From contig PDHQ01000234.1 of the NCBI GenBank assembly GCA_003339415.1, positions 1 through 55,777 on the forward strand: a stretch of DNA of 55,777 nucleotides, given 5' to 3'. This stretch comes from Ophiocordyceps camponoti-saundersi (nom. inval.) (taxonomy: Eukaryota; Ascomycota; Sordariomycetes; Hypocreales; Ophiocordycipitaceae). This document shows positions 37,488-48,023 of the stretch, in pieces (position 1 is the stretch's first letter; the number at the start of each line of letters is the position of its first letter). The position numbers and the translations under genes are program-made. The notes under the pieces were generated by a model that was not told where the DNA came from, did no database searches, and was given only the letters and a program-made list of their open reading frames with translations.

Positions 37488-38252
37488 ATATAAGAAAGAT
37501 AACCTTTTATAAAAATAGGATAAAACTTATTATTTAGCATTTCGCTTATTATAATATATTTATTATTAAGAAGATAATAATAGCGCTTATAGCAGCTAAG
37601 GCCGGGGCCTAAAGAGCGGGAGACGCTCTTATAATTATAAATAAGGGGTTACGGGGACTAAGTTAGTCCTTATAATATCCCTAGTTTAGCTAAGGGTAGT
37701 ATAATAATAATATTAAGATAAATAAAGCGACGGACTAAGTATAAACCCTTAATAACAGCGATTTAAAAAACGCGTATAAAAAGCTCGCTATAATAATATT
37801 AGCTATAGCGTTTTCTAAAGCTTAAAATATTATAATAGCTTTTAAGCTAAATTTTATAAAAAATATATAATTACCTTAAACCTAATTATAACTTAATTTT
37901 TACTTAAGATTACTAAGTTAATTAAAAAAACTATTACCTAAGCTATATAAAAAATACTTTTATAAATTACTAGCGCTAATATTAATTAAATTTACCTTAC
38001 TTAACCTTTTAAAGCTATTACTAGCCACGTATTAGTTAAGCTTATCTTAAGCTATTCTAATAAAAAAATTATTATTTTAAGAAAAAATATTATAATTAAT
38101 ATAAATACCTTATAGCTAATTTTATAAAAAATTATATAAGCTGCGAATATAGCTTTAAAATATAATATTATATTAGTAATAAGATAGCTTCTTAATAAAA
38201 ATATTATAATTATATTTTTATAAAAGTATAAAAAATAAGTAATATTAGTTTA
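37488..38252 (+). mobile_element. LINE-B, segment 1 (5' end and ORF1 start)
   Basis: This is homologous to LINE-A from its first bases (AACCTTTTAtaaaAAtaGGAtA) through the GGGGACTAAG...AGTCCTTATAAT block (LINE-A 19543-19567, here 37654-37678). It is the same family but more AT-rich. It is interrupted at 38252 by Gypsy-3. LINE-A around 20136-20160 is the empty site. Confidence 0.85.
38248..38252. repeat. Gypsy-3 target-site duplication, left copy (GTTTA)
   Basis: GTTTA precedes the LTR, and ATTTA (44739-44743) follows the other LTR. They differ by one G/A transition. LINE-A reads GTTAA at the matching site. Confidence 0.65.
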
Positions 38253-38438
38253 TATAAGGGATTCGGGCTATGCCCGAATAGCTAAGTTACGTGGGGTAAT
38301 TAGTTATTTCCGCGCGCAGCGCGCGCGCGGATCGCCTACCCCTATTAGGCGTTACGACCCCTTTTCTATAGTTCTTTATAATTATTCTAAATAATAGAGT
38401 TACCTCCTCGTAGATAGCTTAGAGGTTAAACCCTTATA
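38253..38438 (+). repeat. Gypsy-3 5' LTR
   Basis: The 186-bp LTR starts TATAAGGG and ends CCCTTATA. It contains the perfect palindrome ATTCGGGC-TAT-GCCCGAAT (38261-38279) and a GC-only stretch of alternating CG (about 38311-38330) that can fold on itself. Right after it, TAGAACGAC (38439-38447) is a candidate primer-binding site, TGG altered to TAG. Confidence 0.94.
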
Positions 38439-38699
38439 TAGAACGACTATTATTACGATAGATAACCCTATCTCTTAAGAGGTAATTATCGCCTAGCTAT
38501 AATAGTAGTAGGCGATAATTTCTAAGCTATAGGAGGTCCTATAAGCGTAATATGATATTATTTACTCCTTAATATAATACCGGTAACTTTAGCCGGAGCC
38601 CTTACCGTAGCCCTTACGCTAGAAACCTCTTCTATTTAGCTCCCTTTTCGATAGCGATAAAACCCTTTTTCTAGCTTAGCGGGCCCTTATATTATATAA

Positions 38700-39470
38700 G
38701 CTATTAGCGGATTATATTTTTATCGGTAACGATTATAACTAATAGGTTTTCCTTTATTAATATCTATTACTTATTATTTAGTTAAAGGTAGCCTTATTTT
38801 TTAAGCGAGGCGAGGAATACTAGTATTAAGTTAAGACTTTCCTTAAATATCTCGATATAATATTTACCGACCCCTACCGCTATTAGACGGCTATAACAGA
38901 GTTAGAAAAGCTCTCTTAAAGTACCTCTAAGTTATTCTCCGATTTCCTTATTTATTTTAAGGCGAAACTATCGCTCTTAGGGGGTATTATATAGGCAGAC
39001 GAAATTAAGGTAATATATCTACGTTATATATTTACCCCTAAGTTACGACGCTACTATCTTAGACGCGATATTCCCCTTAATAATTATATTTTAGCCGTAG
39101 CCCGTATCCGTTCTATTACTATTAATATCGAGTTATTCTAGATTAAAAATAAAGGTCGAATACCCTTTTCCCTTACTCTTTCCCTAGCAGCTCGGGACGT
39201 TAATATACTTATAATAAATATCCGCTAAACTAGTATAACCTTAGGGCGTTCTTCCCGCGGTTAAAAACGCGGTAAATATAAAGGGTAGCGTTTAGGACCC
39301 CGCTATTCCGCTCCCCGTATTTCTACGGAGGAATATAGTAAGCGTTAGGTTAAAAGATATTATCTACGTTATAGCTAGGTAAGCTACTTTACGAGGGATT
39401 ATCTAATATACCTATCTTCGCCCTTATCCTTATCCGTACGCTTCGTAGAAACGGGAGAGGCTAATTAAGA
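38700..39470 (+). pseudogene. Gypsy-3 gag, RIP-destroyed
   Basis: Gag packages the element RNA. At 39361-39402 the codons read Y-LR-Y-SWVS-Y-FTRD-Y. With TAT/TAC restored to Cys and His codons this is a canonical CCHC knuckle, C-x2-C-x4-H-x4-C, all four ligands being TGC/TGT or CAC/CAT codons hit by RIP. The region upstream is the expected place for the capsid domain, but I could not confirm it. Start unknown. Confidence 0.8.
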
Positions 39471-39479
39471 CGCTTTTTC

Positions 39480-42400
39480 GGATTAGGGAAAAGAATCCCC
39501 CTTATACTAAGTCTCTTATAAGGGGAAGGTAGTCGCGTTAATTTAATAAATAATAGTTTAAAAAACTAATTTGCGGATATTATAAAGAATATAGATATAA
39601 GTCCTCTCCTTATCCCTATTTTCGTAAATTCTATTACTTTTATTAACGCGTAGGTAAATAGTAGCTATAACTACTACGCTACTATAAGCGAGTCTTAAGC
39701 ATAATATTACTATCTCTAACGTATTCCTCTCCTTACTTTATATATAATCCGTACCGCGGTTTAAATCCGCTATTAGAAGTAAGTTTACTTTAAGGACTCC
39801 TCCCTAATCCGTTATATTATTTAGTTTATTACTAATATCGATAGCTAATAGATACTTATAGTTATATATATAATCCTTAGCCTAACTTAAAATATAATCC
39901 TTAGCTCTCCTTAGATAGCGCGGTATAATATATCCCTTTATATAAGATAATAACGTTTTATTATTTACTTTATAGATAACCTTATTATCTCGTATAGTAA
40001 AACGCGAGTTTAAAAATATTAAATAGTTACCATCCTAAGCTTAACTTTTACTATACTAATAAGGCGCGAATCTTATTAGTAAATAAGCTATTATTTCCTT
40101 ACTATAAGCTTACGGGATATCTTACGTATTTTACGGATTAAAATATCGTCTCCTTTTACCCCGCTAGTTTCTTTACTTTCTAAGGTATCTAACTTTAGCG
40201 ACCTTTTTAATAAAGAAAAAGCGAGCGTTTTTCCCTCTTATCGCGGTATATACGATTACTATATCTATTTATAACGGCAGCTTAATAGATTTTTACCGCC
40301 GTTACTTTAGGGGCCGTTATATAATATACCGCGCGAATACCTCCTCGAAGTATAGAAGTAAATTACCGATCTTATAAATAAAGGATAAATTCGCGTAAGC
40401 TTATTATTTATAGCCGCCTTAATCCTCCTAGCTAAAAAGCCTAGGGGCGGCTAGTAATTTTATATCGATTATCGGGCCTTAAATTAACTTACTAAGTAGG
40501 ACCGCTATCCCTTACCTCTTATAAAGGAAACTCTATATAGTCTTTCTAGCGCCCGGTAATTTACTAAACTTAATATATATACCGCCTTTTATAAGATATA
40601 TATTACGAAGGGTAAGGAATATCTAACTATTTTCCGCACGCGTTTTAAGCTATTCGAATACCTTATCTACTCTTTTAGTCTCGCTAGCGCCCTTACCTTA
40701 TTCTAACGATATATTAATATTTCCCTAAGCGATTTTCTTAGGGATTTTATTATTACTTACCTTAACGATATTCTTATCTATTTAAGTAGCTTACTTTTAA
40801 ACTATTAGAAGAAGGTTTATATTATTCTCGCGAAATTATAATAAGCTAGATTATATCTAAACCTCGATAAATACGCGTTTATAGTCTACAAGGTTAAATA
40901 CCTTAAGTTTATTATCTATGCCGAATAAGAGGTACGCCCGGACCCGGCTAAGATTTTAGTAATTCGAGACTAGAAAGTACTAACTTATATAAAAGGTATA
41001 CGTAATTTTATTAGCTTCGTAAACTTTTATCGTAACTTTATCCTTTAGTTTTCCTCCCTTATAGCTTTACTCGTTACCTTTACGAAGCGTAACGCCCCTT
41101 TTAATTAAACCTTAGCTTATTAAGACGCCTTTAAGTAACTAAAAAACGCGTTTATCTCCTCCCCCGCCCTCGCTTAGTAAAGCCCCGATCTCGATACCGT
41201 TATAAAGGTAGACTATTTAGGTAAGGTAATTAATAGCTATCTCTCTTAGCGCGGTTAGGATTAAGTCTTATAGCTTATAGTATATTTCTTTTAAAAGCTC
41301 TAGCCCGCGGAATAAAACTATATAATTTACGATAAGGAACTTCTTACTATTATTTACTACCTTAAGGCGTAGTTAGCCGAACTCCGAAGCGTCTCCTCTC
41401 CGTTTACTATACTTACGGATTATAAAGCCTTAAAGTATTTTACTACTCCTAAAGCTATATTAGAATATTAAGCTCGATAAGCTAAGATGCTTACTCTCTT
41501 TAATTTCTATTTATAATACCGCTTAAGTAAGTAAGCTACCTAGCCTAATACCCTCTCCTATTATAATTAGAAGTAATAATATACCGCTTTATATTTCGGC
41601 CGTATTATATAGCCTTTATTTATTTATTTTTTCAGATTATAATTAGTTTAAAGTTAAAATATTACCCTTATAATACTAACCCCTTTTATAAATAAGTATT
41701 TAAGGGAATTATAGCTTATAGTATTATAATCTAACCCGCTTTATATAGTATAATATACCGCGCTATAAGAGGGCGCTTAAAAGTTCCCTTTCGAGGCGGG
41801 CACGAAAAAGTAAATCGTAGACTATTCCCTTTCCGCTAGTAGCTAGCTATAGTTCCGGGGCTAACTCTAAGTGCCTAACTAGGAACCCCTAATAACTACC
41901 TTAATCTAAAAAACCTATAATTCCCCGCTTATAAGGCACCTTAGTAAAAATATTATATTTATATTACTTTATTATTACTATTACTAGGATAATATATTAG
42001 CTAATATAGCGCGATTTATTCGAAACTATTACTATTATAGGAATTACCTTTAACGCTATTATTATTAGGGCTTATTATAACTATTACCGCCCCCGAAAAG
42101 GTACTAGGTAACTATCTCTATAAACTTTATAATAAACTTACTTACTACGGATCCTTCTTAGCCCCGCTTTTTTATAATTATTACTAATTAGCTATTAAAA
42201 TATATATAGCTAAAGGTAATAATATTTATAAAAGCTAAGTATTACGTAAAATATTTTATTTATATTTAGTAGCGTTTTTATAGCTTTCCTATAGCTATTA
42301 TATCTAACCGTAATTTAAATTAGATAAGTTACTTTTAGTTAACTTTTTACCGCCTCGTAAATATTAGATAACTTATATTAATAGCTTACTACCTATAAAC

Positions 42401-43250
42401 TAATAGCGGTACGGAACGAGTAAATTAAGAGGTATAGGCTATCTTTTATTATATAATATTATTCTCCTAGCTTAACTAGCCTTCTTACTTACCTGCTTAC
42501 TAACTTATATTAAATAATAAAAAGTTATCTATAATAAGCGTAAGTTTAAACTACCTATTATATAAATATAACTTAAACCTTATCTAATAGCTATTTACGC
42601 TTTCCGTACTAATTACCTCCCTAAGGGGGCGTGCCGTTACCTTCGCTTAGTATTTATAAGAAAGTATTTAGCTTACTTAAGTATCTATTACGTAGGCTTA
42701 ATAAAAGTAGTAAGATACCTCTAATAATGCCCGTCGCCCTATAGAATAATTCTAAGTTAGTAACTTTATATAGTTAAATCTTCGCTACGTTTATTCTAAC
42801 CGCCTATCTAAGAAATTTAATTACCTTAAGGCTAAGTATAAAGTTATTACTATCCTATCCCTTTTAACTATTATACTTAATACTCTAAGAGGTATATATC
42901 TTATATTCTATATTAATTTACTTAAGCGTACCGCGTATAATCTACTCTTATTATAATCCCTCGCTAATAGCTATCTTAAACTTTCTCTATAACTCTCTAA
43001 CGATAACCTATCTTTTAACGAATATAAAATTAAGAAAATCCTTACTACGAAGAATACCTATAAGTAACGCCCGCGAGGCTAACCCCCTTATTATTAAGCG
43101 TTAGTAAAATAGAAGGGATATATTACGCTAACTTAAGAGCTATTAGATAGCTTATAATATTATGCTATTTTAAATAATTATAAGTTACGCTAGGGAGATA
43201 TTTATATATATAATAGCCTTAGATATACTCTCTTATTTAAACTTAATTAA
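39480..43250 (+). pseudogene. Gypsy-3 pol, RIP-destroyed
   Basis: This is the clearest Pol in the window. Reverse transcriptase: YRALN at 40470 and DRYPLPL by about 40518, then FTKLN and FRTRFKLFEYL near 40560-40670, and YLNDILIY at 40758-40781 (YLDD with one D to N). RNase H: FNxTLAYQDAFKxLKNAF near 41100-41150 and VIKVDYLG near 41200, with the acidic residue kept. Integrase: YNSPLIRHLSK at 41916-41948, a decayed HDSPxxGHPG. The order is that of Metaviridae-type Pol. Many internal TAA/TAG correspond to Gln or Trp. Limits are approximate. Confidence 0.9.
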
Positions 43251-44552
43251 GTAAATAATTAAGTAAATTCCCCCTCTTTTTTAGTAAATTCTTTCTAGCC
43301 TATTATACCCCGCCCCCCTCCTATCTTTATCTTTCCTCTTACTACTATAGCGCGTTTAGCATATTTTACTACTTTTCTTTCTCTTTAATATTATCGGCTA
43401 ACTACGCCTAGCTTAAACTATTATAGCTATATAGGAGTATATTAGGCCCGGATACTAACGCGCTACGTAAGTAATTATAACCTTTAGTTATAGGCGACGG
43501 CGACTATAGCGGCTAATTCTACTTAGCTAGAGCGCGATAAGGAGCGCGGGGCGGCGACGATAGGGCGGCGAGGTTAGTAAGGGCTATATAAATATTATAG
43601 TTAACTTTAAATTATTATTATTAATCCTTAGCCTAGGCGGCCGCCTCCTTTTATTATAAGGCGAGAATATCTTACTAAGTTTACTTTTACTATTATAAGG
43701 ACTTTTTATAGCGGGAGGTAAACGCGTTAAGGCTAATAATAACTTACCCCTATTACTAAGCTTAGTATTATTAATATTATATTATAGCGCTACTTATATT
43801 ACGGTAATATATTAATAATATAAGCGCGGAGATAATATTATCGCTAAAAGAGATAAGAGCGTTAAAGCTAAATAGCTTAGGCGATAAGGACGTAAAAATA
43901 TTAGTAATAGCGCGAGGGGTAAATTATACGGTATTAAGCTATATCCTAAGGCGGTTAGCGCGGGCCTAGAAAATAGGCGTTAAGATAGTATAATAGCTAG
44001 GAGTATTACCTTTACGAGCGCGGGCGGGCTCCTAGATAGCTTCGTTATTAGCGGCTATATTTTATAAATCGCGGGCGGCCTACTAAAAGCGTGCGTCCCC
44101 GGCGAAAAGGTACCTTTCCTAGAAGTACCTCTTACGCCGCGAATAATACGCTTAATAAGCCGCCGCCTAGCCGCGGATATATTCGGCTATACCTTTATTT
44201 ATAAAATCGTTAAGGTAAAATATATATATATACGATACCTCTATTAGCGGCGCGGCGTCTTCGTTATCGCTATTTCCCTATACGATATACTCCCCTATAA
44301 TATAAGTTAGCGTCGAGGGCGCGGTCGATATACTAATAAGATAATAAATAAAGTAATATATTAATAAAAAAAAAAATAACGCGAGGAGGCGGCGCGGCGA
44401 TAGCGTAATAACGATAAGGTTAATACTTTTAGAATAGATAATATATAGAAAAAGAAAAAAAAGGAAGGGGAACGCGTAGGGGAATTTTTATTTTATTTTA
44501 ACTTATACCCCCGCCGGGGACGGAACTTTTATTTTCCTAGGGCGGCGGGGTA
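43250..44552 (+). other. Gypsy-3 long GC-rich region between pol and the 3' LTR
   Basis: About 1.3 kb keeps strikingly high C+G (43480-43580 and 43970-44420) made of GCG, GGC and CGA steps that RIP cannot attack. An adenine run and a purine-rich stretch (44330-44480) come before the polypurine tract GGCGGCGGGG at 44541-44550. No conserved domain could be read on either strand. It corresponds in position to similar regions in Gypsy-1 and Gypsy-2. Confidence 0.6.
44541..44550 (+). other. Gypsy-3 polypurine tract
   Basis: GGCGGCGGGG sits two bases upstream of the 3' LTR and matches the Gypsy-2 tract at 18831-18842. It sets the plus orientation. Confidence 0.78.
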
Positions 44553-44738
44553 TATAAGGGATTTAAGCTATACCCGAATAGCTAAGTTATATAAAGTAAT
44601 TAGTTATTTCCGCGCGCGGCGCGCGCGCGGATCGCCTACCCTTATTAGGCGTTATAACCCTATTTTTATAATTCTTTATAATTATTCTAAATAATAAAGT
44701 CACCTCCTCGCAAATAGCTTAGAGGTCGAACCCTTATA
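44553..44738 (+). repeat. Gypsy-3 3' LTR
   Basis: This 186-bp partner of 38253-38438 has the same ends. Its palindrome is decayed on one arm (ATTTAAGC-TAT-ACCCGAAT), so the two LTRs have been mutated separately. Confidence 0.94.
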
Positions 44739-44989
44739 ATTTAGTAAATTTTTATTATTTTTAATAAGGGTATAATTTATATTTAGAAAATATATTTTAT
44801 AATTATAAAAAGAGTTTATATAAAAGCGGCTTATAGTAACTAAAATATACTTATATAATAAATTAAGAAAATTAATAAAGTTAATATTACCTAAGTTAAA
44901 GCTTTTCCGCCTTAAAGTATAAAAACTATATATATATACCTTATTTTAAAAGTTACTAATATAATAAATATAAATAGATTAATATATAA
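44739..44989 (+). mobile_element. LINE-B, segment 2 (ORF1 middle)
   Basis: LINE-B resumes after Gypsy-3 and matches LINE-A about 20146-20380, including the TTAATATTACCTAAGTT block. It ends in D4's target duplication TAGATTAATATATAA (44975-44989). Confidence 0.82.
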
Positions 44990-46859
44990 TAATAATAATA
45001 ATATTTATATGCTAGTATACCTTATATAGCTTAGAACTATCTTATATATATTCTAAAAAGAAGAAAAACTAGAAAGCTTAAAGTAAAACCCTCCCTTTAA
45101 GTATTACCTTAACTTTAAGTTAGTTTCTGCTTATACCTAGTATTTTATATATTTAATAAGTTAAGTATTAACTAATAATTTAGAAGCTAATATTTCCCCT
45201 AAAGCGGACTTCGTAATAGTAAAAATACGCGTAAACTAAGTCTAGTATAAAGTTTATATAGCTTACTTATATTTTTAGCTATTATTATTATTATAAATTA
45301 AATCTTTATATTTAATTAAAATAGCCTTAATAATTTAATTAATTAAAGCTTTATTAATATAGCTTAAGAATATATAAAAGTTTTATTATTTTATAATAAA
45401 CCTTATAATAGCTAATTTTAAAAAGTAGTTAAATTATTAAGATAAAGCTATAAATAAATATAAAGTTAAAATTAAAGAAAAAAAGTATTATTATATTTAC
45501 TTTTTAGCGTTTCTACTTTAGCTATTATTAATTTCTAGTTAGCGCTTAAAAGGGAGGAGGGGCAATATATATAAAACTTTAGTTTATAAACTTTTAAAGT
45601 TAAGTAATATATATATCCTTCGCCCGGTTTTATACCGCTTTTATTTTAAAATAAAGTTAACTTTACTTAAAATAAGATTTTTAAGAAAAAAAGTAATAAT
45701 ATAATCTTTTCTTATAAGTTATAAGGTAAGTAAACTTACTTTTTATATATAAAGTAATAAAATATTTATTATACTATAGCTTTACTATTTAATATTTAGT
45801 AATATATTTAAGTTAGTAATATTTAAAATATTATTAAAGTTAAACTTTTAATATATATAGTTTAGCGTTAAAAATCTTTACTTATATTATTATACTTTTA
45901 TTATAAATTTAGTTTATATTCGCTATATTATCGATAATAATTATTAGGGAACTTTACTAAGTTTTTAAATAATATTTTTTTATATATAATTATATTATTA
46001 AGATTTTATTTAATAACTTAATTTTTTTTTAAAAAGCTTCCTTATTATTTTATTATAAAGCCCGCGCTAGTATTTTTTTATAATAAAAATATAACCTCCC
46101 TTAATTAAATATACCTTTTCTTTAAAAATAATATAAAGCTATTTTAAATTAAATTAAAGCTTATAAATAATATCTTAAAATATTATTATAATATCGCTAC
46201 TAAGTAGTTTCTTTATTATAAAAGCTTAGCTTTACTTATAAAATCTATAATTAATATTTATTATAATTACTTTAAAGCTTTAAACTTAAAGTAAAGTAGC
46301 GATAAAGTTAAAATAAATTATAAGCTATCGCTTATATTACTTAGAAATTTATTTTTTAATAATTTTCTTTAATATTTTAGCTATAATTATAGCTTATATT
46401 AAAAAAGTTCCGCCCCCCCTAAAGCTATAAAAAGGAGAGGAAATTATAAGCGTAATAGCTAAAAAGATATTACTAATTAATAAAATTAAAATAAAGAGGG
46501 CGCCTTTTTAAACTTTTTTAGACTCTACTATTTATTCGATAATTATTTTTATAAAGGTAAAAGTATTTTTCAAAATAATCTTATTAATATTTACTTTAGC
46601 TTTTAATAAAGTAAAAAGTATAGTAAACTTTTAAGTTTAAAATTATTATAATTTAAAGTAAAGCTATATTTTAAGTAAAATATTTTTATAGTTATAATTA
46701 ACTTATATAATATTACCTTTCTTTTTAGAGTTACTTTAAGCGCGGCTTATTATTATTATAAAGTAATAAAGGGAGCGGAGTTTACTTATAATATAAAAAT
46801 AAAAAGTTTATATCCGTATTACTATAAGCGCGGAGTTTATAGAATATATAAAAGTTAAA
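44990..46859 (-). mobile_element. Repeat D, copy D4 (inverted, uninterrupted)
   Basis: This 1870-bp D copy is inverted relative to D1, D2 and D5. It starts on the plus strand with TAA units (the tail) and ends with the complement of the D head (CGCGGAGTTTATAGAATATATAAAAGTTAA). The 15-bp duplication TAGATTAATATATAA / TAAATTAATATAAAA (46860-46874) flanks it, with two mismatches, one of them RIP-type. It disrupts LINE-B ORF1. Confidence 0.86.
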
Positions 46860-48023
46860 TAAATTAATATAAAATAAAATTATTATAAATATAAAAATCT
46901 CCTATATTAAAGTTTATAATAATATATTATAACTTTAATAATATTATTAGTATTTTTAATTTAAATATATAGTAAAATATTATTATAAGTAATTTTACTA
47001 TAGCTTTTATATAGCTGTTATATATTTAGAAAAAAAGCGTATACTTAACTTTTATTAAAGATAGCGCTAAAACTTATATTTTATATAAAAGTAACTATAC
47101 CTTATAATCCTAAAATTATTTTACTTTAAAATTATATTAAAACTAAGCTTATAATAAATATATATATTATTTTTATAAATTTTAAAATTATTTCAAACTA
47201 ACTTAGTTTTAAATTAGTAATAAGTTTATAAAAGTTTAGTTTTAAAAGTAATCTCTTATAACGCTATTTTAATTATAAAATATAATTTAATTTAATATAA
47301 ATAATAACTTTATACTAGCTTTAAAAAGAGGCTAAAGTAAAAATAGCGTAAATTTTAATATTTATAATAAATAAGGTGCTAGTAAGGGATATAAAGCTCC
47401 CTTAACTACTTTTTTATAACTATAAAGCTTTACCCCCACCGCTTTTTATAAAAATTAAAACCTTTTTTTAAAATATATAAAAGTATAACTATTTTCTTTA
47501 TATAGCGCTTTAAAGCCTTATTAGCTATAATCTTATTTATACTAAACTACTAAGCGACATATTAAGGAAATAACTTTAACTTTATTAGCTTTAACTATAT
47601 ATTATAAATTATCTATATTAATATTAACTTTTACCTTAATATAATATTAACTAAGATTTAGCGCTTCTTTTACTTAAATATTCTTATAGCTAAGGTATAA
47701 AATTAACTTAAACTAAACTTTTACTTAACTTTTATACTTAATAAGCTTAAAAATATAATAGTTTTATTTTATAAATAACTAAAAATAATAAAGATAATAA
47801 TATTATTATATATTTATATTAACTTTATATTATAAAAGTAATAAAACTAAGTAATAGTAGCTATTATAATAATTATAAAATAAGCTTAATATTATTAGCG
47901 TGCTACTTTTACTAACTTACGCTAGTAAAACTATTAGGAGGTAATAAAAGTATAGAAATTCGAAATTAGCGCAGCTTACTATAACGCTTAGCGCGACTTT
48001 ATTAATAGTATTTTAATAAGCTT
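46860..48023 (+). mobile_element. LINE-B, segment 3 (ORF1 end, ORF2 start) with internal deletion
   Basis: This aligns with LINE-A from about 20380. The ORF1 zinc knuckle relic reads YILYKSNYTLWSQNY at 47075-47119, as in LINE-A. At about 47540 the sequence jumps from the counterpart of LINE-A 21130 to that of about 21597, losing some 465 bp that include the GDFN endonuclease motif. It ends at D5's duplication (48009-48023). Confidence 0.83.

Larger units (their letters stand above)
38253..44738 (+). mobile_element. Gypsy-3: complete RIP-dead Gypsy element of a second family
   Basis: The 6486-bp element has 186-bp LTRs (38253-38438 and 44553-44738), a polypurine tract, and Gag and Pol remnants on the plus strand. 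It lies inside LINE-B ORF1. Its LTR shares the first roughly 45 bp with Gypsy-1 and Gypsy-2 (terminus, palindrome, AGCTAAGTTA) but differs after that. It keeps the highest C+G of the large elements and has the most legible Pol, which fits a young insertion. Confidence 0.94.

Noticed and set aside
43480..44420. GC-rich stretch as a host gene or CpG-island promoter
   Set aside because: It lies inside Gypsy-3 between pol and the polypurine tract. It is GC-rich because GCG, GGC and CGA words are not RIP targets.
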